A stretch of 64,000 nt of DNA from Nocardia seriolae NBRC 15557 (GCF_007990715.1 NZ_BJWY01000002.1:1-64000), one strand, 5' to 3'; positions 19,467-30,308 are shown, counted from the stretch's first letter. The notes: generated by a model from the sequence alone, not told the origin. A program made the numbers and translations.

Positions 19467-21416
19467 ATCCAGGCCGGAGAGCACGCGACGCAGCTTGTGC
19501 AGGACCGCGGCCTCATCGGGCGACATCAGCAGATCGTCGCGGCGGGTGCCGGACGGGTTGACGTCGACCGCCGGGAACACGCGACGCTCGGCGATCTTGC
19601 GATCGAGCTTGAGCTCGGCGTTGCCGGTGCCCTTGAACTCCTCGAAGATGACCGTGTCACCGGTGGAACCGGTCTCCACCATCGCGGTGGCGATGATGGA
19701 GAGCGAGCCGCCGTTCTCGATATTGCGGGCCGCGCCGAGGAACCGCTTGGGCGGGTACAACGCGGTGGAATCCACACCACCGGAAAGGATTCGGCCCGAG
19801 GCAGGCGAGGAGTTGTTGTACGCGCGGCCCAATCGGGTGATCGAGTCGAGCAGCACGACGACGTCCTGGCCCTGCTCCACCAGGCGCTTCGCCCGCTCGA
19901 TGGCGAGCTCGGCGACCGAGGTGTGGTCGCTCGGCGGCCGGTCGAACGTGGAGGCGATGACCTCGCCGCGCACCGAGCGCTGCATGTCGGTCACTTCCTC
20001 GGGACGCTCGTCCACCAGGACGACCATGAGGTAGCACTCGGGGTTGTTGACCGAGATCGCGTTCGCGATGTCCTGCATGATCGTGGTCTTACCGGCCTTG
20101 GGCGGGGACACGATCAGCGCGCGCTGACCCTTACCGATCGGCATGATCAGGTCGATGATGCGCGTGGTCAGCTTGTTCGGCTGGGTCTCCAGCCGCAGTC
20201 GCTGGTTCGGGTACAGCGGGGTCAGCTTGTTGAATTCCGGACGGCGGCGGGCACTTTCGACATCGGTGCCGTTGACCGTGTCCAGCCGCACCAGCGGATC
20301 GAACTTCTGACGCTGGTTGGACTGGTCGCCGTCGCGCGGGGCGCGGACCGCGCCGGTGATGGCGTCACCGCGGCGCAGGCCGTTCTTGCGGACCAGGTTC
20401 ATCGACACGTACACGTCGTTCGGCCCGGCCAGGTAGCCCGAGGTGCGGACGAACGCGTAGTTGTCGAGGACATCGAGGATGCCCGCGACCGGCTGCAGGA
20501 CGTCGTCCTCGCGGATCTCCATCTCGCGAGCCTCGCCGCCGCCGGTGCCGCCCTCGCGGTCCCGGCCGCGACGACGCTCGCGGAAGCGACGGCCCCGGCG
20601 ACCGCGGCCGCCTTCCTCGTCGTCATCGTCGCGGGCGTCACGCGGGTTGTTGCGCCCGGTGCCGTTCTGGTTCTGCTGGCCGCCGTTCTGGTTGCGCTCG
20701 CCCTGGTTGTTGCGCTCACCCTGGTTGCGCTCACCCTGGTTGTTGCGCTCGCCCTGGTTGCGGCGGTCGCGGCGGCGCTCGCCCCCCTCGGACTGCTCAC
20801 CCTTGTCGGCGGCGGGCGCCTCGGCGGCGGTGGCCTCGGCATTGCCGGCACCGCGCTGCTCGCGGCCCCGGCGCTGGCGACCGCGGCCACGCTGGCCACC
20901 GTCACGGGCGTCCTCGCCACCCTCGGCGCGGGCGTTGTCGCCCTCCTCACGCTTGGATTCGCGAGTCTCCGAAGAGTTTTGGCGCGCTTCGGCCTTCTCG
21001 ACGTGCTTCGCCGGAGCCTCCGCCTGCGCTTCCGCCTTCACCTCGGCCTTGGCCGCAGCGGGCTCGGCGGCGGCGACCTTCACCGACGCGGACTCCCCAC
21101 CGTTCGGCGCGTCCTCGGCCTTGGCCTTGGCATTTCGCGTGGCCTTGCCGGTAGCGGCCGTCTTACCGGCGCCTCCGGACTGGTTCTCCTTGATGGCGGC
21201 GATGAGATCACCCTTACGCATCCCGGAAGTGCCCCGGATACCGAGCTCTCCCGCAAGTGCACGCAACTGCGGCAACAACATTCCAGTCAGCCCCGATCGT
21301 GCGACGTCAGTTTGTTCGCTCATCTTCGAAATCTGTCCGGAGTCACTTTCGCGGCTACCCGCGGACGCTGTATCGCTATCCGTTCTGGGTGTCGCGAGCA
21401 GGTCCGTATCTGTCAC
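19359..21416 (-). CDS. rho: transcription termination factor Rho, with long N-terminal insertion domain
   Basis: Rho is the hexameric RNA-dependent ATPase that ends untranslated transcripts. About 685 residues from a GTG start (GGAAAGGA just upstream). The N-terminal SAP-like RNA-binding region (LRALAGELGIRGTSGMRKGDLIAAI) is followed by an actinobacterial insertion rich in Arg, Asn, Gln, Glu and Gly. It includes repeated NNQGERNQGER units and an acidic-then-basic stretch. The catalytic domain is intact: EMEIREDDVLQPVAGILD, P-loop SPPKAGKTTIM and LDSITRLGRAYNN. E. coli Rho has 419 residues. It is downstream of thrB with its own leader. Confidence 0.97.
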   Translation of the reverse strand: MTDTDLLATPRTDSDTASAGSRESDSGQISKMSEQTDVARSGLTGMLLPQLRALAGELGIRGTSGMRKGDLIAAIKENQSGGAGKTAATGKATRNAKAKAEDAPNGGESASVKVAAAEPAAAKAEVKAEAQAEAPAKHVEKAEARQNSSETRESKREEGDNARAEGGEDARDGGQRGRGRQRRGREQRGAGNAEATAAEAPAADKGEQSEGGERRRDRRNQGERNNQGERNQGERNNQGERNQNGGQQNQNGTGRNNPRDARDDDDEEGGRGRRGRRFRERRRGRDREGGTGGGEAREMEIREDDVLQPVAGILDVLDNYAFVRTSGYLAGPNDVYVSMNLVRKNGLRRGDAITGAVRAPRDGDQSNQRQKFDPLVRLDTVNGTDVESARRRPEFNKLTPLYPNQRLRLETQPNKLTTRIIDLIMPIGKGQRALIVSPPKAGKTTIMQDIANAISVNNPECYLMVVLVDERPEEVTDMQRSVRGEVIASTFDRPPSDHTSVAELAIERAKRLVEQGQDVVVLLDSITRLGRAYNNSSPASGRILSGGVDSTALYPPKRFLGAARNIENGGSLSIIATAMVETGSTGDTVIFEEFKGTGNAELKLDRKIAERRVFPAVDVNPSGTRRDDLLMSPDEAAVLHKLRRVLSGLDSHQAIDLLVDRLKKTKSNVEFLMTVSKTAPGALDE

Positions 21417-21759
21417 GGAAATCCTTTCCTTCCCTCGACCGCCGTGTGCCTGTTCGAGGGTTCCTCCTGCAGTCCGGTCTCGTGCCGAACTCGGATGCCG
21501 TATCGCCTGTCCCGCCTGGGCGGCGGGGTCGCCACCACGTGGGCTTCGCCACCGAGTGCTGGTGCTCATCACACGAAAAAGGTTGGAGAGATCATTCCAG
21601 TTGACTGGCTACCCCCAAGTTTCGAGCCTCAAGCCTCGAGCCTGAGCAAGGAGCCTCTGGAGCGATTTGCCCTGATGAAGCACCGGCGTCTGACGCGCAC
21701 GATGTACGGACTCGCTCAGGATAGCTCCCACCTTTTGCATCGGCAAGGCAGGCGCGCTG
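21417..21759 (-). promoter_or_regulatory. rho promoter and long leader
   Basis: The 343 bases between thrB and rho hold no gene. On the minus strand TTGCCG (21741-21746), a 17-base spacer and TATCCT (21718-21723) form a plausible promoter. It would give a leader of about 295 bases before the rho GTG. The leader contains four near-copies of a 7-base unit (21616-21643). Rho is autoregulated through its leader in other bacteria, so attenuation here is reasonable but inferred. Confidence 0.5.
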
Positions 21760-22716
21760 TCAATCCACCAGGACGCCGCCGGCGATGCCCGGCTCCAGCA
21801 CGCGCATGCCGTCCGCGATCGCGAGTTCGCGCAGTTCTTCGGGGAATTCGCTGGTCGTGAAGGCGAGCACGGTCGGGCCCGCCCCCGACACGGTGGCCGC
21901 GATCCCGGCCTCGCGCAGCCGCTCCACCCATTTGGTGGTCAACGGCAGCGCCGAGGCGCGGTAGCCCTGGTGTAGCCGGTCGGCCGTGGCCGGCAGCAGC
22001 AGCTCGGGCCGCTGCGTCAAGGCGACTACCGCCAGCGCCGACCGGCTGGCATTGAAAGCCGCGTCGACGTGCGGAACCATGTCCGGGAGCAGCCCGCGGG
22101 TGTGCGCGGTGGCCGAACGCTCCTCGGGAATGAGCACCACCGGCCGCAGCGACGGGTGCGGCTCGAGCCGGACCGCGCGGTAGATGCGGGCGTGATGTGC
22201 GTCGGCACTGCCGTTTTCGTCCGCCGAACGGTCGGTTTCGGTCCAGCACACCACGAATCCGCCCAGGATGCTGGCCGAGGAATTGTCCGGGTGACCTTCG
22301 AATTCACCGGCCAGCTGGACCAGCACGTCGTCGCCGTAGGCCAGCTCGGGATCGAACTTCGCGGCCAGCCCGCGCCCGGCCGCCAGGCCGCCGACCGCCG
22401 CCGAGGCCGAGGAACCCATGCCCCGCGAGTGCGGAATCACGTTGCGGCACACCACGTCCAGGCCGTCGGCCCACACCCCTGCGGCCTGCAGGCCGCGTTC
22501 GATGGCCCGCACCACCAGATGCGAAGGGCCCCAGGGCACATCGTCGGCGCCCTCCCCCTCGACCCGGATGGTGAGCCCGGAGTCCGTGGTGGACACCGTG
22601 ATCTCGTCGTAGAGCCCCAAAGCGATTCCCAGGGAATCGAAACCCGGGCCGAGGTTGGCGCTGGACGCCGGAACCCGCACGGTGACGGAGATTCCGGCGG
22701 GCAGCGTCCGGGTCAT
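21760..22716 (-). CDS. thrB: homoserine kinase (ThrB)
   Basis: This GHMP-family kinase phosphorylates homoserine for threonine synthesis. About 318 residues from the ATG at MTRTLPAG. Motifs are [19 protein letters not shown] near the start, the phosphate-binding [18 protein letters not shown] and the C-terminal [16 protein letters not shown] eight codons upstream sits beside the thrC stop and would give a longer form; homologues support the ATG. It is the last gene of the lysA-hom-thrC-thrB operon. Confidence 0.96.
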   Translation of the reverse strand: MTRTLPAGISVTVRVPASSANLGPGFDSLGIALGLYDEITVSTTDSGLTIRVEGEGADDVPWGPSHLVVRAIERGLQAAGVWADGLDVVCRNVIPHSRGMGSSASAAVGGLAAGRGLAAKFDPELAYGDDVLVQLAGEFEGHPDNSSASILGGFVVCWTETDRSADENGSADAHHARIYRAVRLEPHPSLRPVVLIPEERSATAHTRGLLPDMVPHVDAAFNASRSALAVVALTQRPELLLPATADRLHQGYRASALPLTTKWVERLREAGIAATVSGAGPTVLAFTTSEFPEELRELAIADGMRVLEPGIAGGVLVD

Positions 22717-22741
22717 GAGTTGGGCGTCGCGCGAATTCAAC

Positions 22742-23830
22742 TCAGGCCAGCTCGAGTTCGTGGGCCACGGCGACCGGGTCGACGGCGATGGGCTTCACCT
22801 CGGGCATGCCCTTGAGCGCGTTGTCCGGGTCCTTGAGGCCGTTGCCGGTCACCGTGCAGACCACGGTGAGACCGGCGTCCATCCAGCCCTCGGCGCGCGC
22901 GGCCAGCAGACCGGCGACCGAGGCGGCGGAGGCGGGCTCCACGAAGACGCCCTCCTTGGCCGCGACCAGGCGGTACGCGGCCAGGATCTCGTCATCGGTG
23001 GCCGCGCGGAACGCGCCGCCGGACTCCTCCTTGGCGGCAACGGCCTGGTTCCAGGACGCGGGCGCGCCGATCCGGATGGCGGTCGCGATGGTCTCCGGGT
23101 TCGACACCGGAGCGCCGTACACCAGCGGCGCGGCACCGGCGGCCTGCACGCCCAGCATGCGCGGGCGCGAGGTGGTGGTGCCGTCGGCGTAGTACTCGCT
23201 GTAGCCCTTCCAGTACGCGGTGATGTTGCCCGCGTTGCCGACCGGCAGCACGTGCACATCGGGGGCCTTGCCCAGCGCGTCGGCGATCTCGAAGGCGGCG
23301 GTCTTCTGGCCCTCGATGCGGGCCGGGTTCACCGAGTTCACCAGGCCGACCTCGGGGAAGTCCGAGGTGACCTTGCGGGCCAGCTCGAGACAGTCGTCGA
23401 AGTTGCCGTCCACCTGAATGATCTTGGCGCCCAGCATGACCGCCTGGGCCAGCTTGCCCATGGCGATCTTGCCCGAGGGGATCAGCACCGCGCAGTGCAG
23501 CCCGGCGCGGGTGGCGTAGGCCGCCGCCGACGCCGAGGTGTTGCCGGTGGAGGCGCACAGCACGGCCTTCTTGCCGTTGTACTTGGCGTCGGTCATCGCC
23601 ATGGTCATGCCACGGTCCTTGAACGAGCCGGTCGGGTTCGCGCCCTCGACCTTGAGGTAGACCTCGCAGCCGGTGAGCTCGGAGAGGTGGTGCGCGGGCA
23701 CCAGCGGGGTGCCGCCCTCGAAGAGAGTGACGGCCCTCCAGTCGGCGGGAATCGGGAGGCGATCCCGGTACGCGTCGATCAGACCCGGCCAAGGGGTATG
23801 CACGGCTGCGGCGCGTGCGGTTGCACTCAT
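22742..23830 (-). CDS. thrC: threonine synthase (ThrC)
   Basis: This PLP enzyme converts O-phosphohomoserine to threonine. The 362 residues contain the PLP lysine in [10 protein letters not shown] (Lys71), the phosphate cup VLPVGNAGN and [13 protein letters not shown]. It is the short, class-II type typical of actinobacteria. Its ATG overlaps the hom stop by four bases (ATGA), and thrB follows closely, so translational coupling is likely. Confidence 0.97.
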   Translation of the reverse strand: MSATARAAAVHTPWPGLIDAYRDRLPIPADWRAVTLFEGGTPLVPAHHLSELTGCEVYLKVEGANPTGSFKDRGMTMAMTDAKYNGKKAVLCASTGNTSASAAAYATRAGLHCAVLIPSGKIAMGKLAQAVMLGAKIIQVDGNFDDCLELARKVTSDFPEVGLVNSVNPARIEGQKTAAFEIADALGKAPDVHVLPVGNAGNITAYWKGYSEYYADGTTTSRPRMLGVQAAGAAPLVYGAPVSNPETIATAIRIGAPASWNQAVAAKEESGGAFRAATDDEILAAYRLVAAKEGVFVEPASAASVAGLLAARAEGWMDAGLTVVCTVTGNGLKDPDNALKGMPEVKPIAVDPVAVAHELELA

Positions 23831-25155
23831 TCCTCGGTGCCTTCCAATCTCAGAACACTGGTCACGGACGTGACGGAGTCCAGTTCGGCCAACGCCGCAA
23901 CGGTATCCGCCAGCGCGGATTCCTGCGCGTGGTGGGTCACTACGACCAAGCGCGCGCCCTCGTCGTGGCCCTCCTGGCGGACCGTCGAGATGCTCACACT
24001 GTGCTTCGCGAATTCGCCCGCGACCGCCTCCAGCACGCCGGTGCGGTCGGCTACCTGCAGGTTCACGTGGTAGCGGGTCGGGGTATCCCCGATCGAGGCG
24101 ATCGGCAGTTCAGCATAAACCGATTCACCGGGGGCGCGGCCACCGAAGAACTTGTTGCGCGCCGCCATCACCAGGTCGCCCATGACGGCCGAGGCGGTCG
24201 GCGCGCCGCCCGCGCCCTGGCCGTAGAACATCAGGCGTCCGGCGTTCTCCGCCTCCACGACCACCGCGTTGAACGCGCCGTTGACCGATGCGAGGGGATG
24301 CTTGCGCGGGATGAGCGCCGGGTACACGCGGACGGAGACCTTGTCCTTGCCGTCCTCGTCGCTGACCCGCTCGGCCATGGCCAGCAGCTTCACCGTGCAG
24401 CCCACGGCCGCCGCGGTTTCCAGATCCTCGGCGGTGATCTTGGAGATGCCCTCCCGGTAGACATCGCCGGAGGTGACGCGGGTGTGGAAGGCGACCGAAG
24501 CCAGAATCGCGGCCTTGGCGGCGGCGTCGTAGCCCTCGACGTCGGCGGTCGGGTCGGCCTCGGCGTAGCCCAGGCGGGTGGCCTCGGCCAGCACGTCGGC
24601 GTAGTTGGCGCCGGTCTCGGCCATGGCCGAGAGGATGAAGTTGGTGGTGCCGTTCACGATGCCGACCACGCGGTTGACCCGGTCGCCGGACAGCGACTGG
24701 ATGAGCGGGCGGATCACCGGGATGGCACCCGCGACGGCGGCCTCGAAATACAGGTCGGCGCGGTGGTTCTCGGCCGCGGCGGCCAGTTCGCCGGTGTAAT
24801 CGGCCAGCAGCGCCTTGTTGGCGGTGACGACCGACTTGCCCGCGTTGAGGGCGGCGGTGATGAGGGCGCGGGCCGGGTCGATGCCACCCATGACCTCGAC
24901 GACGATGTCGACATCGTCGCGGGTCACCAGGGCCTCGGCGTCGGTGGTGAGCAGGTCGGCGGGCAGGCCGCGGTCCTTGCTCAGGTCGCGCACGGCGACA
25001 CCGCGCAGCACGACGGGCGCGCCCACACGGTTGCACAGGTCGTCGGCGTGATCGCGGATGATCCGAACGACCTCGGTGCCGACCGTGCCCATGCCGAGGA
25101 CCGCGACTCCAATGGGGTGATCCTGTCCCCACACGCCGTTTCTGTTCTCGGTCAT
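23827..25155 (-). CDS. hom: homoserine dehydrogenase (Hom)
   Basis: The enzyme reduces aspartate semialdehyde to homoserine with NAD(P)H. The 442 residues show the N-terminal Rossmann motif [15 protein letters not shown] and the family signature region [21 protein letters not shown]-terminal ACT domain (about residues 360-440, [22 protein letters not shown]) is the usual site of threonine feedback. Both ends overlap neighbours by four bases (lysA upstream, thrC downstream). Confidence 0.97.
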   Translation of the reverse strand: MTENRNGVWGQDHPIGVAVLGMGTVGTEVVRIIRDHADDLCNRVGAPVVLRGVAVRDLSKDRGLPADLLTTDAEALVTRDDVDIVVEVMGGIDPARALITAALNAGKSVVTANKALLADYTGELAAAAENHRADLYFEAAVAGAIPVIRPLIQSLSGDRVNRVVGIVNGTTNFILSAMAETGANYADVLAEATRLGYAEADPTADVEGYDAAAKAAILASVAFHTRVTSGDVYREGISKITAEDLETAAAVGCTVKLLAMAERVSDEDGKDKVSVRVYPALIPRKHPLASVNGAFNAVVVEAENAGRLMFYGQGAGGAPTASAVMGDLVMAARNKFFGGRAPGESVYAELPIASIGDTPTRYHVNLQVADRTGVLEAVAGEFAKHSVSISTVRQEGHDEGARLVVVTHHAQESALADTVAALAELDSVTSVTSVLRLEGTEE

Positions 25156-26573
25156 GCCTTCACCTCCAAGCTGAGTAGGTCCTCCACCGTTTCACGACGA
25201 AGGATCAAGCGCGCCTTGCCGTCTCGCACCGCGACCACGGCAGGCCGGGTGAGCATGTTGTAACGGCTCGACATCGAGTAGCAGTACGCGCCGGTCGCGG
25301 CCACCGCGATCAGGTCGCCCGGGCCGACATCGGCCGGGAGCCAGGTATCGCGGATGACGATATCCCCACTCTCGCAATGCTTTCCGACCACCCGAGCCAC
25401 CACCGGATCGGATTCGCTGCTGCGCGAGACCAATCGGCAGTCGTACTCGGCCTGATACAGCGCCGGCCGGATGTTGTCGCTCATACCGCCGTCGACGCTG
25501 ACGTAACGGCGCTGCGCGCCCGCGTCGAGCGTCACGTCCTTGACGGTACCCACCTCGTAAACGGTGACGGTGCCCGGTCCCGCGATGGCCCGGCCAGGCT
25601 CCACCGCGATCTCGGGGACGGCCAGGCCCAGTGCGGCGGCCTCGCTGTCCACGATGTGGCGCACCTTCTCGGCGAAATCGAACAGCGGCGGCGCGTCATC
25701 GCTGGGCACGTAAGAGATGCCGAGCCCGCCACCGAGATCCAGCAGGTGCATCTGCTCGGTGCGGGCGACGCCGTACTTCTCGGCGACCTCGCTGAGCAGG
25801 CGCAGCATGCGCCGGGTGGACACCTCGAAGCCGTCGATGTCGAAGATCTGCGAGCCGATGTGGCTGTGCAGGCCGACCAGGCGCAGATTGCGGGCGTCGA
25901 AGACGCGACCGACCGCCTCGAGCGCGGAACCGTCGGCGATCGAGAAGCCGAACTTCTGATCCTCGTGCGCGGTCGAAATGTATTCGTGGGTATGGGCTTC
26001 CACGCCGACGGTGACCCGGACCAGCACGTCCTGCACCACTCCGGCGCGGCCCGCGACCGCCTCGAGCCGATCGATCTCGATCAGCGAGTCGAGCACCACG
26101 TGCCCGACCCCGGCGGCGACCGCCTGCTCCAGTTCGACGACCGATTTGTTGTTGCCGTGCATGGCGATTCGCTCGGCGGGGAAGCCCGCGTGCAGCGCCA
26201 CGCCCAGCTCGCCGCCGGAGGCCACGTCCAGGTACAGGCCCTCGTCGCGCACCCAGCGCGCGACCTCGCCGCACAGGAACGCCTTGGAGGCGTAGTGCAC
26301 CCGGGCGTGCTCGCCGTAGGCGCGCACCATGTCCCGGCAGCGCGAACGGAAGTCGTCCTCGTCCACCACGAACAGCGGGGTGCCGAACTCGGCGGCCAGC
26401 TCGGTCACCGGGACCCCGGCCATCGAGACCACGCCGTCGGCTTCGCGAGAAGCGTTGCGCGGCCACACATGTGCGGGCAGTTCGATCATCTGCGCCGGGT
26501 CACCGGGCCGCTCCGACAGGGTCGGGGCGTGCGGGATGTCCGCGTGACGGGGTCCGGCGGGGTGGGCATTCAT
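25152..26573 (-). CDS. lysA: diaminopimelate decarboxylase (LysA)
   Basis: This PLP enzyme makes lysine from meso-diaminopimelate. The 473 residues include the PLP lysine in HYASKAF (Lys97), the glycine-rich [13 protein letters not shown] and the C-terminal cysteine-containing CESGDIV. The alanine-racemase-like barrel and beta-domain are complete. It starts one base after the argS stop and overlaps hom by four bases. Meso-DAP is also the cell-wall cross-link residue in this group. Confidence 0.97.
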   Translation of the reverse strand: MNAHPAGPRHADIPHAPTLSERPGDPAQMIELPAHVWPRNASREADGVVSMAGVPVTELAAEFGTPLFVVDEDDFRSRCRDMVRAYGEHARVHYASKAFLCGEVARWVRDEGLYLDVASGGELGVALHAGFPAERIAMHGNNKSVVELEQAVAAGVGHVVLDSLIEIDRLEAVAGRAGVVQDVLVRVTVGVEAHTHEYISTAHEDQKFGFSIADGSALEAVGRVFDARNLRLVGLHSHIGSQIFDIDGFEVSTRRMLRLLSEVAEKYGVARTEQMHLLDLGGGLGISYVPSDDAPPLFDFAEKVRHIVDSEAAALGLAVPEIAVEPGRAIAGPGTVTVYEVGTVKDVTLDAGAQRRYVSVDGGMSDNIRPALYQAEYDCRLVSRSSESDPVVARVVGKHCESGDIVIRDTWLPADVGPGDLIAVAATGAYCYSMSSRYNMLTRPAVVAVRDGKARLILRRETVEDLLSLEVKA

Positions 26574-28232
26574 CTACATACGCTCCGGAGCAGTGACGCC
26601 TAGCAGGCCGAGGCCGTTGGCGAGGACCTGACGGGTGGCTTTGACCAGCTCGAGGCGAGCGGCATTGAGCGGGGTGACCACATCGTCGCCCTGCGGGATG
26701 ACGCGCAGCGTCTTGTCGGACTGGAAGGGGTGGTACGCCCCGGCCAGCTCCTCGAGGTAGCGCACGACGCGGTGCGGCTCGCGCATCTCGGCGGCGGTGG
26801 CCACCACGCGCGGGTACTCGCCCAGCGTGCGAATGAGCTCGCCCTCGCGGTCGTCGGTCAGCAGCGCGAAATCCGGTGTCACCGCGGCGTAGTCGAAGGC
26901 CGCGGAGTTGCCGATGATCTGATTGGTCCGCGCGTGCGCGTATTGCACGTAGTAGACCGGATTTTCGCTGTCCTGGCGGGTCCACAGGTCCAGGTCGATG
27001 TCGATGCTGGAGTTCACCGAGGAACGCACCAGCGAGTAGCGGGCGGCGTCCACGCCGATCTGCTCGACCAGGTCGTCGAGCGTGACCACGGTGCCCGCGC
27101 GCTTCGACATCCGAACGGCGGCACCGTCTTTCACTAGATTCACCATCTGGCCGATGAGCACCTCGACGGTGTCGGGGTCGTCCCCGAAGGCGGCCGCGGC
27201 GGCCTTGAGGCGGCCGATGTAGCCGTGGTGGTCCGCGCCGAGCATGTAGATGCACAGGTCGAAGCCGCGCGAGCGCTTGTTCTGGAAGTAGGCGATGTCA
27301 CCGCCGATGTAGGCGGACTTGCCGTCGCTCTTGATGACGACGCGGTCCTTGTCGTCGCCGTATTCGGTGGAGGCGATCCACCAGGCGCCGTCCTTCTCGT
27401 ACAGCTTGCCCGACGCCTTGAGCGTGTCGATGGCCTTCTCCACCGCGCCCGAGGCGAACAGCGAGCTCTCGTTGAAGTACACGTCGAAGTCGGTGCCGAA
27501 CTCGTGCAGCGTCTTCTTGATGTGCGCGAACATGAGCTCGACGCCCTCGCGGCGGAACAGCTCGTGCCGCTCGGTCTCCGGGAGTTCCAGCACACCCGGG
27601 TTGGCCTTGACGACGGTGTCGGCGATCTCATTGATGTAGTCGCCCGCATAGCCGTCCTCGGGGGTCGGCTGCCCCAGCGCTGCGGCCACCAGCGAATTGG
27701 CGAAGCGGTCGATCTGCGCGCCGTGGTCGTTGAAGTAGTACTCGCGGGTGACGTCCGCGCCCTGCGAAGCCAGGATCCGGCCCAGCGCGTCGCCGACCGA
27801 GGCCCAGCGGGTGCCGCCCAGGTGGATCGGACCGGTCGGGTTGGCGGAGACGAATTCGAGATTGATGGCGGTGCCCGCGAGAGTGCCCGCGGTGCCGAAG
27901 TTCTCACCGGCCTCGAGAATCTTCGCCACGATCGCGCCCTGCGCGGACTTGGCCAGGCGAATGTTCAAAAAGCCAGGTCCCGCGACCTCGGCGGCGTCGA
28001 TGCCCTCGGCCTGCGCGAGCGCCTCGGCGAGCAGAGTGGCGAAATCGCGGGGGTTCATTCCCGCCTTCTTCCCTACCTGCATGGCTACATTCGTGGCATA
28101 GTCTCCGTGCTCAGGGTTGCGAGGACGCTCCACCTTGACCTCGTCGGGCAGGACCGCTGGGTCGGATCCGCGTTCGACAAGTACCTTCGCCGCGGTAGCA
28201 CGAAGGAGATCTGCAAGGTCAGCTGGAGTCAC
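26574..28232 (-). CDS. argS: arginyl-tRNA synthetase (ArgS)
   Basis: A class-I synthetase charging tRNA-Arg. The 552 residues have the HIGH-type motif in [19 protein letters not shown] (residues about 117-135), a KMSKS-type [11 protein letters not shown], and a C-terminal anticodon-binding helical domain ending [12 protein letters not shown]. The GTG start has AGGA about eight bases upstream. It heads the operon argS-lysA-hom-thrC-thrB, divergent from the DUF3105 gene. Confidence 0.97.
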   Translation of the reverse strand: MTPADLADLLRATAAKVLVERGSDPAVLPDEVKVERPRNPEHGDYATNVAMQVGKKAGMNPRDFATLLAEALAQAEGIDAAEVAGPGFLNIRLAKSAQGAIVAKILEAGENFGTAGTLAGTAINLEFVSANPTGPIHLGGTRWASVGDALGRILASQGADVTREYYFNDHGAQIDRFANSLVAAALGQPTPEDGYAGDYINEIADTVVKANPGVLELPETERHELFRREGVELMFAHIKKTLHEFGTDFDVYFNESSLFASGAVEKAIDTLKASGKLYEKDGAWWIASTEYGDDKDRVVIKSDGKSAYIGGDIAYFQNKRSRGFDLCIYMLGADHHGYIGRLKAAAAAFGDDPDTVEVLIGQMVNLVKDGAAVRMSKRAGTVVTLDDLVEQIGVDAARYSLVRSSVNSSIDIDLDLWTRQDSENPVYYVQYAHARTNQIIGNSAAFDYAAVTPDFALLTDDREGELIRTLGEYPRVVATAAEMREPHRVVRYLEELAGAYHPFQSDKTLRVIPQGDDVVTPLNAARLELVKATRQVLANGLGLLGVTAPERM

Positions 28233-28354
28233 GAGTCACTATCCTATGGTCTGAGCAGGTGAACGCCGCGAGCGGGCACCACCGGGCAGGTGCCCAGCAA
28301 ACGATGCGGCCGCGTCGTTTGATTGTCCGACACGTCGAAAAGAGCACAACAAGC

Positions 28355-29338
28355 ATGCCAAGCAGGACCAGTGCCAAATCGGCCAAGGCCATCAAGGCCG
28401 CGGGCAAGTCAGCCGGATCAGCGCGCAAGGGTGGCGGAGGCGGGAACCTGGGCGGTAAGCGCCAGGTCCCGTGGCTCATGATCGCGGCCGTGGTCTGCGT
28501 GCTCGCGTTGATCGGCGGCATCGCCTGGGTGATCGTGCCCAAGATCGCGGCCAAGCAGGCCACCAGCAAGGCCCAGTCCGACGTCAAGGAATTCGTGCCC
28601 ACCGCACAGCAGAAGGATCCGTCCGACCGCATTTCCGGCGTCGTGAAGAAGGACTACCCGGCGGGCCTGCACATCACGGCCAAGCAGCGGGTCGCCTACG
28701 ACCAGACCCCGCCCTTCGGCGGACCGCACGACAGCTCCTGGGCGGCCTGCACCGGCGTGGTGTACAGCAAGGCGATTCGCACCGAGAACGCCGTGCACTC
28801 CATGGAGCACGGTGCGATCTGGATCACCTACAACCCGGACAAGCTCAGCGGCGGCGACGTCGACCAGCTCAAGAAGTCCGTCAAGGGCCGTCCCTACATG
28901 CTGATGTCGCCGTACCCGGGCCTGGACCGCCCGATCTCGCTGCAGTCCTGGGGCCACCAACTCAAGCTGGACAGCGCCGGTGACGAGCGGATCCGCGACT
29001 TCATCACCGCGCTGCGGCTGAACCAGTACACCTACCCCGAGGTCGGCGCGGACTGCGCCAACCCGACCTTCAATGTCGACAACCCGCCCGCCTTCGACGC
29101 GTCCGCGCCCGGCCCCGACGCGATTCCGATGGACGGCAAGGGCGCCACCAGCGCCCAGGACGAGGCCGGCGGCATTCCGGGCATGCCCGGCTCCGTCCCC
29201 GGTCTGCCCGGCGGCATCACGCTGCCGACCGGCAGCCCGGCGGCGCCCGCGAGTCCGACGGTGCCCGAGGGCATCCCGGCCATCCCGGCTCCGACCGATG
29301 CCCCGACCCAGCCGGATCAGCCGGCTACGACCGAGTAG
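28355..29338 (+). CDS. DUF3105 membrane-anchored protein
   Basis: About 327 residues: a Lys/Ala/Gly-rich cytoplasmic N-terminus, one transmembrane helix (WLMIAAVVCVLALIGGIAWVIV), and an extracytoplasmic DUF3105 domain with PFGGPHDSSWAACTG and HSMEHGAIWITY. The proline-rich tail has repeats of GxP. ATG is chosen; a GTG at 28259, eight bases after a TATGGT -10-like element, could give a leaderless longer form. The stop overlaps the start of the DUF305 gene (TAGTG), so the pair is coupled. Function unknown. Confidence 0.88.
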   Translation: MPSRTSAKSAKAIKAAGKSAGSARKGGGGGNLGGKRQVPWLMIAAVVCVLALIGGIAWVIVPKIAAKQATSKAQSDVKEFVPTAQQKDPSDRISGVVKKDYPAGLHITAKQRVAYDQTPPFGGPHDSSWAACTGVVYSKAIRTENAVHSMEHGAIWITYNPDKLSGGDVDQLKKSVKGRPYMLMSPYPGLDRPISLQSWGHQLKLDSAGDERIRDFITALRLNQYTYPEVGADCANPTFNVDNPPAFDASAPGPDAIPMDGKGATSAQDEAGGIPGMPGSVPGLPGGITLPTGSPAAPASPTVPEGIPAIPAPTDAPTQPDQPATTE

Positions 29339-30063
29339 TGGCGCCGTTCATGTCTGATATCCCCGACCGCAGTTCCGAGCCGGACCCCGCCGCCGAGCCC
29401 GTCCAGCAGCCGCGCCGCAACCAGCGGCAGGTGCTGTTGATACTGGCCATCGTCGGGGTGCTGCTGACCGGATTCCTGGGCGGCATCCTGGTCGACAATG
29501 CGATGCGCACCGCGCCGGAGACGCCGGGCGCGGTGGATGTCGGCTTCTCCCAGGACATGTCGGTGCACCACACCCAGGCGGTGCAGATGGCGGGTGTCAC
29601 GCTGTCCGGGTCCACCGATCCGGCGGTCAAGCGCCTGGCCTATGACATCCTCACAACGCAGGCCAATCAGGCCGGCCGCATGCAGGGCTGGTTGCAGGAG
29701 TGGAACGAGCCGCTCATCGCCCCGGACGGCTACATGGGCTGGATGACCGACATGTCGTCGCATCAGCATTCCGGCACCGCCATGCATTCCGGCGCCGTGC
29801 AGGCCATGCCCGGCATGGCCTCGGATCAGGAGATGGCGGAGCTGGGCAAGGCCACCGGCACCGCCCTGGACACGCTGTTCCTGCAACTCATGCTGCGCCA
29901 CCACCAGGGCGGCATGCCGATGATCGAGTACGCCGCCCAGCGCGCCGACACCGACGCGGTGCGGACGCTGGCGCAGAGCATGGCCAAGACACAGCAGGGC
30001 GAGGCCGATCTGATGACCCAGATGCTCGCCGAGCGCAAGGTCGCCCCGCTGCCGATGAACTGA
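29338..30063 (+). CDS. DUF305 membrane-anchored, His/Met-rich protein
   Basis: A 241-residue protein with one N-terminal transmembrane helix (VLLILAIVGVLLTGFLGGILV) and a DUF305 domain. The conserved HHTQAVQM and LMLRHHQGGMPMIEYA motifs are present, with additional His/Met clusters (MSSHQHSGTAMHSG). DUF305 folds like ferritin-type helical bundles and is often near copper or redox genes, so metal binding is suspected, not shown. The GTG overlaps the upstream stop by one base; an ATG four codons later is possible. A terminator follows. Confidence 0.9.
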   Translation: MAPFMSDIPDRSSEPDPAAEPVQQPRRNQRQVLLILAIVGVLLTGFLGGILVDNAMRTAPETPGAVDVGFSQDMSVHHTQAVQMAGVTLSGSTDPAVKRLAYDILTTQANQAGRMQGWLQEWNEPLIAPDGYMGWMTDMSSHQHSGTAMHSGAVQAMPGMASDQEMAELGKATGTALDTLFLQLMLRHHQGGMPMIEYAAQRADTDAVRTLAQSMAKTQQGEADLMTQMLAERKVAPLPMN

Positions 30064-30089
30064 CCTGCCGCGAGTCGGCTCCGGTCGCG

Positions 30090-30127
30090 GACCGGGTGTT
30101 CAAAACACCCGGTCCGCGTCGGTTTTT
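30090..30127 (+). terminator. intrinsic terminator after the DUF305 gene
   Basis: Arms 30090-30100 and 30104-30114 pair perfectly over 11 bp with a three-base loop. They are followed by GGTTTTT (30121-30127). Confidence 0.85.
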
Positions 30128-30192
30128 GGCGCAGCGCAGCCGATGCGATACGCTTTCCCAGCCCGACCGGGAGACCGGACGGGACCATCCCC

Positions 30193-30265
30193 GCCCTCGT
30201 AGCTCAGGGGATAGAGCGTCTGCCTCCGGAGCAGAAGGCCGCAGGTTCGAATCCTGCCGAGGGCA
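30193..30265 (+). tRNA. tRNA-Arg (anticodon CCG)
   Basis: A full cloverleaf of 73 bases: acceptor GCCCTCG/CGAGGGC, D-stem GCTC/GAGC, anticodon stem TCTGC/GCAGA around loop CTCCGGA (anticodon CCG), and T-stem GCAGG/CCTGC with TTCGAAT. CCA is encoded directly after it (30266-30268). Confidence 0.97.
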
Positions 30266-30269
30266 CCAC

Positions 30270-30308
30270 AGTAAGGCCCCGACCGTGAATCACGGTCGGG
30301 GCCTTACT
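30270..30308 (+). terminator. tRNA-Arg terminator
   Basis: An 18-bp perfect stem (30270-30287 with 30291-30308) with a three-base loop begins two bases after the encoded CCA. Confidence 0.85.

Noticed and set aside
19497-21860. A 787-codon plus-strand open frame opposite rho
   Set aside because: Its apparent hydrophobic repeats come from the antisense of the Rho NQGER insertion; rho itself is unmistakable.
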